This document shows positions 1 through 7,241 of a stretch of DNA of 64,000 bases, piece after piece; the first letter of the stretch is position 1, and every line of letters starts with the position of its first letter. The position numbers and the translations under genes are program-made. The DNA comes from JAJYRX01 sp041655275 (GTDB taxonomy: Bacteria > Pseudomonadota > Gammaproteobacteria > Burkholderiales > Burkholderiaceae_B): NCBI GenBank assembly GCA_041655275.1, contig JBBAFU010000015.1, positions 3,876 to 67,875 on the forward strand, given 5' to 3'. A model generated the notes under the pieces. That model saw only the letters and a list, made by a program, of their open reading frames with translations, ran no database searches and was not told the origin of the DNA.

Positions 1-486
1 AATGCCTTTCCGGCCGCAGGCCGTGTGTCACCCGACTACTACTGCATGGATGGCACCATTCCGCGCTCCCAGCTCAGCCGCGTGCTCAGCGCCATCGAAG
101 AAATGGAAACCACCTACAGCCTGCGCTGCGCCAATGTGTTCCATGCGGGTGATGGCAATCTCCACCCCCTCATCCTCTTCGATGCGAACGCGCCGGGCGA
201 AGTCGAGCGGGCCGAGGACTTCGGCGCCGCCATCCTCGAACTGTGCGTCGAGGTCGGGGGCACCATCACGGGTGAGCATGGCGTGGGCATAGAGAAGATC
301 AACCAGATGTGCGTGCAGTTCAGCCGTGCCGAGCTGGACGCCTTCTCGGCCGTGAAGAAAGCCTTCGACCCACTGGGCCTGCTGAATCCCGAAAAGCTCA
401 TTCCCACGCTTGTGCGCTGCGCCGAGTACGGCAAGATGCACGTACACGGGGGCCAGTTGCCGTTCCCCGATCTGCCCCGTTTCTGA
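1..486 (+). CDS. glcD: Glycolate oxidase subunit GlcD, C-terminal part
   Basis: This is the last 161 residues of the FAD-linked subunit of glycolate oxidase, which oxidises glycolate to glyoxylate. The 5' end lies before the window. The frame is open from base 1 and ends at TGA 484-486. The C-terminal cap domain of the family is visible in the HAGDGNLHP motif and in the GEHGVGIEK motif, which contribute to the active site and FAD binding. The C-terminal stretch FDPLGLLNPEKLIP is also typical. glcE follows after 10 bases, so the three subunits form an operon. GlcD is the best call; a D-lactate dehydrogenase paralogue is excluded in practice by the glcEF neighbours. Confidence 0.95.
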   Translation, partial: NAFPAAGRVSPDYYCMDGTIPRSQLSRVLSAIEEMETTYSLRCANVFHAGDGNLHPLILFDANAPGEVERAEDFGAAILELCVEVGGTITGEHGVGIEKINQMCVQFSRAELDAFSAVKKAFDPLGLLNPEKLIPTLVRCAEYGKMHVHGGQLPFPDLPRF

Positions 487-496
487 AAGGCCATTC

Positions 497-1594
497 ATGA
501 CCCAGGAATTGACACGTTTGAGCGAGCAGCTGCGTGCTGCGCGCGAGGCGGGCACGCCGCTGCTGGTGCGCGGCGGCAACACCCGAAGCTTCTACGGCGA
601 GCCCGTCGAGGGGCGCGAGGCGCTCGATATCTCAGACTACACGGGCATCCTGAAATATCAGGCGTCCGAACTCGTCATCACCGCCCGTGCCGGCACCCTG
701 CTGTCTGAAATCGAGGCGGTGCTGGCGGAGCAGAACCAGATGCTGGCCTTCGAGCCGCCGCGTTTCGGTCCCGAATCGACGCTGGGCGGATGCGTGGCCA
801 GCGGCATGTCCGGGCCGCGCCGCATGGCCGTGGGCAAGCTGGGTGATTTCGTGCTGGGCGTACGCCTGATGGATTCCAACGGCAATCTGCTGGCATTCGG
901 GGGCGAAGTCATGAAGAACGTCGCCGGCTACGACGTGTCGCGCCTGCTGGCGGGTTCGCTGGGCAGCCTGGGCCCCATGGTGGAAGTGTCCGTCAAGGTG
1001 CTGCCGCGGCCGGCCTGCGAACAGACCCGGGTGTTCGAACTTGACGAGGCGGCGGCGCTGGATCAGCTGTCGGCCTGGCGCAGCCGGCCGCTGCCCATCA
1101 CGGCCAGTGCCTGGCTCGATGCCGCCGGGCCCGGTGCCGGTGCGGGCAAGCTGCTGGTGCGCCTCTCGGGCACCGAAATCAACCTGAGCGCTGCACGCGC
1201 GGCCATCGGCGGCGAAGCGCTGGATGATGGCGAGGCGGCTGCCCACTGGGACAGCCTGCGTGATCAGACGCACGCCTTCTTCCTTCAGCGACCCCTGTGG
1301 CGCGTGGCCGTGCCGCCGACCACGCCACCGCTGGACCTGGGGCCCGGCCTCATTGAATGGAATGGCGGGCTGCGCTGGGTATCGACCCCCATGCCGGCGG
1401 CCGAACTGCGCAGCCGTGTACAGGCCGCCGGCGGCCATGCCACCCTCTACCGATATGACAGCAATCCCGACGCAGTGCCCATCTTCCACCCGATGGCGCC
1501 GGCAGTGGAGCGCATCAACCGTCGCCTGATGGAGCAACTCGATCCGGCCGGTCTGTTCAATCCGGGAAGACGGCTTCCCCTGGCACAAGGATAA
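497..1594 (+). CDS. glcE: Glycolate oxidase FAD-binding subunit GlcE
   Basis: This 365-residue protein is the second FAD-binding subunit of glycolate oxidase, working with GlcD and GlcF. The N-terminal PCMH-type FAD-binding domain is recognisable from PLLVRGGNTRSFYG near residue 20, GGCVASGMSGPRR near residue 100 and MKNVAGYDVSRLLAGSLG near residue 140. The C-terminus ends with the family-typical DPAGLFNPGR. The frame is open further upstream, to 410, but the ATG at 497 was chosen because it follows glcD directly and begins the conserved N-terminus. glcF starts 5 bases after the stop. Confidence 0.95.
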   Translation: MTQELTRLSEQLRAAREAGTPLLVRGGNTRSFYGEPVEGREALDISDYTGILKYQASELVITARAGTLLSEIEAVLAEQNQMLAFEPPRFGPESTLGGCVASGMSGPRRMAVGKLGDFVLGVRLMDSNGNLLAFGGEVMKNVAGYDVSRLLAGSLGSLGPMVEVSVKVLPRPACEQTRVFELDEAAALDQLSAWRSRPLPITASAWLDAAGPGAGAGKLLVRLSGTEINLSAARAAIGGEALDDGEAAAHWDSLRDQTHAFFLQRPLWRVAVPPTTPPLDLGPGLIEWNGGLRWVSTPMPAAELRSRVQAAGGHATLYRYDSNPDAVPIFHPMAPAVERINRRLMEQLDPAGLFNPGRRLPLAQG

Positions 1595-1599
1595 GCATC

Positions 1600-2838
1600 A
1601 TGCAGACGAATCTTGCCGAGTGGGCACGGGACTCCGAACTGGGCAAGGAAGCCGAGGAGATCCTGCGCCGTTGCGTACACTGCGGCTTCTGCCTGGCCAC
1701 CTGCCCGAGCTATCTCATCATGGGCGACGAGCGCAACAGTCCGCGCGGGCGCATCTATCTGATCAAGCAGGTGCTCGAGGGCCAGAACGTCAGCCAGGCC
1801 ACCCAGAGTCATCTGGATCGCTGCCTGACCTGTCGCAATTGTGAAACCACCTGCCCGTCGGGCGTGCTGTATGGCAAGCTGGTTGATATCGGCCGCGATA
1901 TCGTCGATGAGCAGGTGCGCCGGCCGCTGGGCCAGCGCGTGCAGCGCAAGGCCCTGCGCACGCTCATCAATTCGCCCCTGTTCGAGCCCGCCATGAAAGT
2001 GGGGCGCTCGGTGCGCGGCCTGATGCCGGCCTCGCTGAAGGACAAGCTGCCCGAGGCCCGGCCTGCGGGGCGCCTGCCCGAAAATCCCGGGCAATTCCCG
2101 CGCCAGGTCATCCTGCTTGCCGGCTGCGTCCAGCCCGCCATGCTGCCCAGCATCGACGGCGCCACCATGCGGGTGCTGGCGGCGCTGGGTATCGGTTCGC
2201 GCATCATGCCGGAGTCCGGCTGCTGCGGCGCGGTCAATTTCCACCTCGACGCCCAGGATGCGGCACGTGACCAGATGCGCAGGAATATCGATGCCTGGCT
2301 GCCCCTGATCGACAGCGGCGAAGTGGAAGCCATCGTCATGAATGCCACGGGCTGCGGCGCCATGGTGCGCGAGTACGACCATCACCTGCGCCATGACCCC
2401 GCCTATGCGGAAAAAGCCGCGCGCGTGGTGGAGAAGGTCGTCGATATCTCGGAAATCATTGCGCCCCATGCGGCCGAGCTCGCGCCGCGCCTGAAAGGGC
2501 TGCCCGAGCGCATGGCCTTCCATCCACCGTGCACGCTGCAGCACTGGCAGAAGCTGCGCCCGCTCAACGAGCGCCTGCTGGCCGATCTGGGTTTTCCGCT
2601 GCAGCCGTTTTCCGAGTCGCACCTGTGCTGCGGCTCGGCGGGCACATTCTCCATTACCCAGCCCGAGCTTTCCAACCAGTTGCGCGAGCGCAAGCTGGGC
2701 CATCTGCATGCCGCCGGTCCCGAGACCATCGTCTCATCCAACATCGGTTGCATCACCCACCTGCAGGGGGGCACGCAAACGCCTGTGCGCCACTGGATAG
2801 AGGTGGTTGACGCGGCCCTGCAGGAAGGAGTGCGGTGA
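1600..2838 (+). CDS. glcF: Glycolate oxidase iron-sulfur subunit GlcF
   Basis: This 412-residue protein carries electrons from the flavin subunits of glycolate oxidase to the quinone pool. Two 4Fe-4S ferredoxin motifs are visible, with cysteines at residues 25, 28, 31, 35 and at 75, 78, 81, 85. Two CCG domains follow: the first has GCVQP and later SGCCGAVNFH, the second has HPPC and later LCCGSAGTFS. The length fits the family (about 400). Its TGA overlaps the GTG start of mnmA (GTGA), so translation of the two is probably coupled. Confidence 0.96.
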   Translation: MQTNLAEWARDSELGKEAEEILRRCVHCGFCLATCPSYLIMGDERNSPRGRIYLIKQVLEGQNVSQATQSHLDRCLTCRNCETTCPSGVLYGKLVDIGRDIVDEQVRRPLGQRVQRKALRTLINSPLFEPAMKVGRSVRGLMPASLKDKLPEARPAGRLPENPGQFPRQVILLAGCVQPAMLPSIDGATMRVLAALGIGSRIMPESGCCGAVNFHLDAQDAARDQMRRNIDAWLPLIDSGEVEAIVMNATGCGAMVREYDHHLRHDPAYAEKAARVVEKVVDISEIIAPHAAELAPRLKGLPERMAFHPPCTLQHWQKLRPLNERLLADLGFPLQPFSESHLCCGSAGTFSITQPELSNQLRERKLGHLHAAGPETIVSSNIGCITHLQGGTQTPVRHWIEVVDAALQEGVR

Positions 2839-3938
2839 GCGGGAGCGAACGTATCGTCGTGGGGATGTCGGGCGGCGTGGATTCATCCATCGCCGCCTGG
2901 TTGCTGAAGGAGCAGGGCCACGACGTGGTGGGCCTGTTCATGAAGAACTGGGAAGAAGACGATGACGATGCGTATTGTCCGGCGCGTCAGGACTGGCTGG
3001 ATGCGGCCAGCGTCGCCGACCTGATCGGCGTGGACATCGAGGCGGTGAACTTTGCGCAGGAATACCGGGAGCGCGTCTTTGCCGAGTTCCTGCGCGAATA
3101 TTCCGCCGGTCGCACGCCCAATCCCGATGTGCTGTGCAATGCCGAGATCAAGTTCAAGGCCTTCCTGGATCATGCGATCGGCCTGGGCGCCCGGCGCATT
3201 GCCACGGGCCACTATGCCCGCGTGCGTGCCGTGGAGACGGAACGTGGCCTTCAGTACCAGCTGCTCAAGGGCGCGGACGCCGCCAAGGACCAGAGCTACT
3301 TCCTGCATCGGCTCACCCAGGCCCAGCTGGCGCGCAGCCTGTTTCCGCTGGGCGCACTCAGCAAGCCCGAAGTGCGTGCGCTGGCGGCCCGGCTGAAGCT
3401 GCCCACGGCCGCAAAGAAAGACTCCACGGGCATCTGCTTCATCGGCGAGCGGCCGTTTCGCGAGTTCCTGAACCGTTACCTGCCCAGCCGGCCGGGGCCG
3501 ATCAAGACGCTGGAAGGCGAGGTTCTGGGCCGCCACCATGGCCTGGCCTTCTATACGCTGGGCCAGCGCAAGGGTCTGGGCATAGGCGGCGTGCGCGGCC
3601 ATCAGCAGGCCGATGGCACGGCGCCGGCCTGGTACACCGCCGCCAAGGACCTGGAGAACAATATCCTGTACGTCGTTCAGGGGCATGACCACCCGGCCCT
3701 GCTGTCGTCCACGCTGTGCTTCCAGGATGCGGCCTGGGTGGCGGGCGCGGCGCCGCCCGACGGACCGTATCACGCCAAGACGCGTTACCGCCAGGCGGAT
3801 GCGGCCTGCCGCTTGCGCGCGCTGGACAATGGACGCTTCCAGCTCGAGTTCGATACGCCGCAGTGGGCGGTCACACCCGGGCAGTCCGCCGTGCTCTATG
3901 ATGGCGAGATCTGCCTGGGTGGCGGCATCATCGTCTGA
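2835..3938 (+). CDS. mnmA: tRNA 2-thiouridylase MnmA
   Basis: This 367-residue enzyme puts sulfur on uridine 34 (s2U34) of tRNA-Lys, -Glu and -Gln. The PP-loop SGGVDSS is at residues 12-18. The two catalytic cysteines are C101 (in NPDVLCNAEIKF) and C201 (in GICFIGERPF), matching C102 and C199 of the E. coli enzyme. The KDQSYFL motif is also present. The start is GTG, 4 bases inside the end of glcF, with a strong AGGAAGGAG ribosome site just upstream. Location behind glcDEF is probably only transcriptional convenience. Confidence 0.96.
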   Translation: MSGSERIVVGMSGGVDSSIAAWLLKEQGHDVVGLFMKNWEEDDDDAYCPARQDWLDAASVADLIGVDIEAVNFAQEYRERVFAEFLREYSAGRTPNPDVLCNAEIKFKAFLDHAIGLGARRIATGHYARVRAVETERGLQYQLLKGADAAKDQSYFLHRLTQAQLARSLFPLGALSKPEVRALAARLKLPTAAKKDSTGICFIGERPFREFLNRYLPSRPGPIKTLEGEVLGRHHGLAFYTLGQRKGLGIGGVRGHQQADGTAPAWYTAAKDLENNILYVVQGHDHPALLSSTLCFQDAAWVAGAAPPDGPYHAKTRYRQADAACRLRALDNGRFQLEFDTPQWAVTPGQSAVLYDGEICLGGGIIV

Positions 3939-3985
3939 ACCGGCCGTTTTCGCGACCACTTCCTTCCAAAGCATCAAGGACTCTC

Positions 3986-4807
3986 ATGGACCTCACCTTC
4001 ATTGGCAGCATGCTCGCATTGGGTGCCGGCGTGGGTTTCATGGCAGGGCTGCTGGGCATTGGCGGCGGCATGATACTTGTGCCGTTCATGGCCTGGCTGT
4101 TTCCCCTGCATGGTGTACCGCAGGAGTGGAGCGTGCACGCGGCCATTGCCACATCCATGACGACCATCGTCTTCACGTCGATTTCCAGTGTGCGCGCGCA
4201 TCAGGCAAAGCGGGCCATACTGTGGCCCATCGTCGCCGTCATGGCACCGGGCATCGTCGTGGGCGGGCTGCTTTCGGGCGGCGCAGCCTTCTCCTATCTG
4301 AGCGGCTTCGGTCTTTCCCTGTTCTTCGCTTTCTTTGTCGGCTATTCGGCGGTACGCATGTTGCAGAATCGCCCTGCCGCGCCGGGGCGTACCATGCCGG
4401 GCAAGCCGCTCACTTTCACGGCCGGTGTGGGCATTGGCTTCATCTCGGGTCTGGTGGGGGCCGGCGGCGGCTTCCTGTCCGTGCCGTTCATGACGCAGGG
4501 CAATGTGCCGGTGCGCAATGCCGTGGCGACCTCGGCCGCCCTGGGCTTCTTCATTGCCGTGGCGAACAGCGTGGGCTATGTGTACTCCGGCTTTCGTGCC
4601 GTCCAGGACCAGTCCGGCATGCTGGGTTATATCTTCCTGCCGGCGCTGGTGCTGGTGTCGGCCATGAGTGTGCTCACGGCACCGCTGGGCGCGCGCTACG
4701 CACACCGCCTGCCGGTGGCGGCCCTGCGGCGGGTGTTTGCCCTGATGCTTTTCGGTATTGCCATCTATATGACGCACAAGGCCTGGCTGCAATACCAGGC
4801 CTTGTAG
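3986..4807 (+). CDS. TauE/SafE-family sulfite/organosulfonate exporter
   Basis: This 273-residue inner-membrane protein belongs to the TauE/SafE (DUF81) family, whose members move sulfite, sulfonates or organic acids. The family's internal duplication is clear: GFMAGLLGIGGGMILVPFM near residue 15 is echoed by GFISGLVGAGGGFLSVPFM near residue 150. About eight hydrophobic segments are visible. The ATG is preceded by AAGGA at a good distance. The substrate cannot be deduced. It stands alone, convergent with the glutathione S-transferase gene. Confidence 0.88.
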   Translation: MDLTFIGSMLALGAGVGFMAGLLGIGGGMILVPFMAWLFPLHGVPQEWSVHAAIATSMTTIVFTSISSVRAHQAKRAILWPIVAVMAPGIVVGGLLSGGAAFSYLSGFGLSLFFAFFVGYSAVRMLQNRPAAPGRTMPGKPLTFTAGVGIGFISGLVGAGGGFLSVPFMTQGNVPVRNAVATSAALGFFIAVANSVGYVYSGFRAVQDQSGMLGYIFLPALVLVSAMSVLTAPLGARYAHRLPVAALRRVFALMLFGIAIYMTHKAWLQYQAL

Positions 4808-4834
4808 GGCTTGCGGGATCTGTGCTCCCGGGGT

Positions 4835-5452
4835 TCAGGCCGCCGGCGGACGCGTATTGGTGAACGACGGGCGCTGCACCAGGCGGTCATCGTACAGCCG
4901 GGCCAGATGCGCACCCCGCGTGCGCCATTCGATGTCGGGAAAGCGCAGGTCCAGATAGGCGAGGGCGCAGCCGACGGCGATATCGGCCAGACTCAGGCTG
5001 ACGCCGCGGCAGAACGTGTTTTCACCCAGCGACTGGTTCATCACATCCAGCGTGGCGATGATCTTGCGCTGCTGACGCTCCACCCAGGCCGGATCGCGCA
5101 GCGCGGGTGCGCGCCGATGGTTCTCGATGAAGCTGGCAACGGCGGCATCGAGCACACCGTCGGCCATGGCCTCCCAGCACTTGATGGCCGCACGCTCGCG
5201 ACCGTCTTGCGGAATCAGCCGGCCCACGGGCGAGAGCGTATCCAGGTATTCCACAATCACGCGCGAGTCGAAAAGCCGGCCCTGATCATCCATGATCAGG
5301 CAGGGCACCTTGCCCAGCGGATTGTACTGGCTGATCTGTGCTTCATCCGACCAGACGTCATCCAGCACGAGCTCGTAGTCGAGCTTTTTTTCAGCCATGA
5401 CGACGCGTACCTTGCGTACGTAGGGACTGGTCAGGGAACCGATGAGTTTCAT
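4835..5452 (-). CDS. Glutathione S-transferase family protein
   Basis: This 205-residue cytosolic protein is a GST. The N-terminal thioredoxin-like domain begins MKLIGSLTSPYVRKVRVVMAEK, with the SPYVRK active-site region and serine as likely catalytic residue. NPLGKVPCLI (cis-Pro loop) and the DSRVIVEYLD motif that binds the glutamyl part of glutathione follow. The C-terminal half is helical, with SLADIAVGCALAYLDLRFPD. The reading frame extends 24 codons further upstream, but the conserved N-terminus fixes the start at 5452. It is divergent from purB. Physiological substrate unknown. Confidence 0.9.
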   Translation of the reverse strand: MKLIGSLTSPYVRKVRVVMAEKKLDYELVLDDVWSDEAQISQYNPLGKVPCLIMDDQGRLFDSRVIVEYLDTLSPVGRLIPQDGRERAAIKCWEAMADGVLDAAVASFIENHRRAPALRDPAWVERQQRKIIATLDVMNQSLGENTFCRGVSLSLADIAVGCALAYLDLRFPDIEWRTRGAHLARLYDDRLVQRPSFTNTRPPAA

Positions 5453-5548
5453 GGTGGTGTGATATCGATGGCGGGCCGCCAAAGTATAGCACCCGATGCT
5501 AGAATGCTGGTTTTGCCCGCGCACGTGCTGCGCCTGTTCCGGAATACC

Positions 5549-6934
5549 ATGCAGATTGCCGCAAACCTGACTTCCCTGAATGCCCTGTCACCGCTGGATG
5601 GTCGCTACGCGCGCCAGTGTTCGGGCCTGCGGGCCACCTTGTCGGAAGCCGGCTTCATGGCGCATCGCGTCGAGGTGGAAGTGGCCTGGCTGCTGGCGCT
5701 GGGCAATGCCGGTCTGGACGGGCTGGCACCCTTTTCACCGGCGGCCCGCGAGCGTCTGCAGGCGCTTGTTGCAGATTTCTCCGAGGCCGACGCCGAGCGC
5801 ATCAAGGCCATCGAAGCCATCACCAATCACGACGTCAAGGCGGTGGAGTACTGGATCAAGGAGCGGCTGCAAGGCGATGCCGAGTTGCAGTCTGCCGCCG
5901 AGTTCATTCATTTTGCATGCACGTCCGAAGACATCAACAACACCTCGCATGCGCTGATGCTGCACCGCGTGCGCGAGCAGACGCTGCTGCCGGCGCTGGA
6001 GGCCATCGCGCGGGATCTGCGTGCACAGGCCGGTGCCCATGCCGGCCAGCCCATGCTCGCGCGTACCCACGGCCAGCCGGCCAGCCCCACGACCATGGGC
6101 AAGGAGTTCGCCAATGTCGTTGTGCGTCTGGAGAAGGCCATTGCCGCCATCCGCGCGGTCGAGCCGCTGGCGAAGATGAACGGCGCCACGGGTAATTACA
6201 ACGCCCATATGGCGGCCTATCCCGAAATCGACTGGCCGGCCTTCAGCGCATCGGTACTGGGCAATCTGGGGTTGCGCCAGAACACCCACACCATACAGAT
6301 CGAGCCCCATGACTGGATGGCGGAACTGTTTGATGCCATCGCGCGGGCCAACACGATTCTGCTCGATCTCAACCGGGATATCTGGGGCTATATCGCCCTG
6401 GGGTACTTCCGCCAGCGACTGAAGGAGGGCGAAGTCGGCTCTTCCACCATGCCGCACAAGGTCAATCCCATTGATTTCGAGAATTCCGAAGGCAATCTCG
6501 GCCTGGCCAACGCGCTTCTGCGCCATCTGGCTGAAAAACTGCCCGTCTCGCGCTGGCAACGCGACCTGACGGACTCCACCGTGCTGCGCAATCTGGGCGT
6601 GGCCCTGGGTTACTGCATGGTCGCCTATGCGTCCTGCCTGCGGGGTCTGGGCAAGCTGGAGCTGAATGCCGCCGCCATCGACGCTGATATCGATGCCTGC
6701 TGGGAAGTGCTGGCAGAGCCCGTGCAGACGGTCATGCGCCGTTACGGGCTTCCCGAGCCGTATGAGCAGCTCAAGGCGCTGACACGCGGCAAGGGCATCA
6801 CACGGGAGGCCCTGACCGGCTTCATCGAAGGTCTGGATTTGCCCGAGGAGGCTCGGACACGCCTGCTGGCGCTCACCCCGCGCAGCTATGTCGGGCTTGC
6901 CGTTGACCTGGCGCAGGACCTGCCGGGGGCTTGA
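5549..6934 (+). CDS. purB: Adenylosuccinate lyase PurB
   Basis: This 461-residue enzyme of purine synthesis cleaves SAICAR to AICAR and adenylosuccinate to AMP, releasing fumarate. The fumarase/aspartase superfamily signature SSTMPHKVNP is present near residue 300. The conserved TSEDINN and ARTHGQPASPTTMGKE regions are also present. The N-terminus LTSLNALSPLDGRYAR is typical of the E. coli-like long PurB. The open frame runs back to 4811, but that part overlaps the GST gene antisense and has no family match; the ATG at 5549 gives the normal family length. Confidence 0.96.
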   Translation: MQIAANLTSLNALSPLDGRYARQCSGLRATLSEAGFMAHRVEVEVAWLLALGNAGLDGLAPFSPAARERLQALVADFSEADAERIKAIEAITNHDVKAVEYWIKERLQGDAELQSAAEFIHFACTSEDINNTSHALMLHRVREQTLLPALEAIARDLRAQAGAHAGQPMLARTHGQPASPTTMGKEFANVVVRLEKAIAAIRAVEPLAKMNGATGNYNAHMAAYPEIDWPAFSASVLGNLGLRQNTHTIQIEPHDWMAELFDAIARANTILLDLNRDIWGYIALGYFRQRLKEGEVGSSTMPHKVNPIDFENSEGNLGLANALLRHLAEKLPVSRWQRDLTDSTVLRNLGVALGYCMVAYASCLRGLGKLELNAAAIDADIDACWEVLAEPVQTVMRRYGLPEPYEQLKALTRGKGITREALTGFIEGLDLPEEARTRLLALTPRSYVGLAVDLAQDLPGA

Positions 6935-6987
6935 CGACGCCTTTTCAGGGTATATTGAGGCGTCAAATTGCTGCTGGTGACGTTCTC

Positions 6988-7218
6988 ATGAAACTGAATT
7001 GTCCCCGTTGCGGTTTGCGCAAAGGCGCACGCATCCAGTACGGTCTGGTCGATACCTCGCGTCCCGCCCTCGCAAGGGCACTGGCGCGTCGGGAGGTCGT
7101 GCTGGGCGGATGCGTGCTGCCGGAATCCGGAGTGACACATCGCTGTCTTGGCTGCGGCCATGAGTGGCGGTGGGCACCTGCGATGAGTGATGAAAAAAAC
7201 CCGAATAATTCCCTTTAG
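6988..7218 (+). CDS. Small zinc-ribbon protein, unknown function
   Basis: This 76-residue protein has a CPRC pair at residues 5-8, a lone cysteine near residue 43 and a CLGC pair near residue 53. The two pairs would make a zinc ribbon. I do not recognise a specific family. The ATG at 6988 places the first Cys pair at the very N-terminus; an upstream start at 6931 would only add residues from the purB tail region. It lies 23 bases before the 825-residue surface-like protein gene, in the same direction, so they may be co-transcribed. Confidence 0.6.
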   Translation: MKLNCPRCGLRKGARIQYGLVDTSRPALARALARREVVLGGCVLPESGVTHRCLGCGHEWRWAPAMSDEKNPNNSL

Positions 7219-7241
7219 CTTTTTCCATTTCCGGAGCTGCC

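Noticed and set aside
1447..2709. A 420-codon open frame on the minus strand opposite glcE/glcF
   Set aside because: The composition is that of antisense shadows and glcF on the plus strand has intact iron-sulfur motifs.
4811..5548. An extended purB start giving a 707-residue protein
   Set aside because: The extra 246 codons overlap the glutathione S-transferase gene antisense and have no family match; the internal ATG gives the normal PurB length.
6931..6958. A promoter (TTGACG and TATATT) before the zinc-ribbon gene
   Set aside because: The boxes are only 14 bases apart, too close for a normal sigma-70 promoter.
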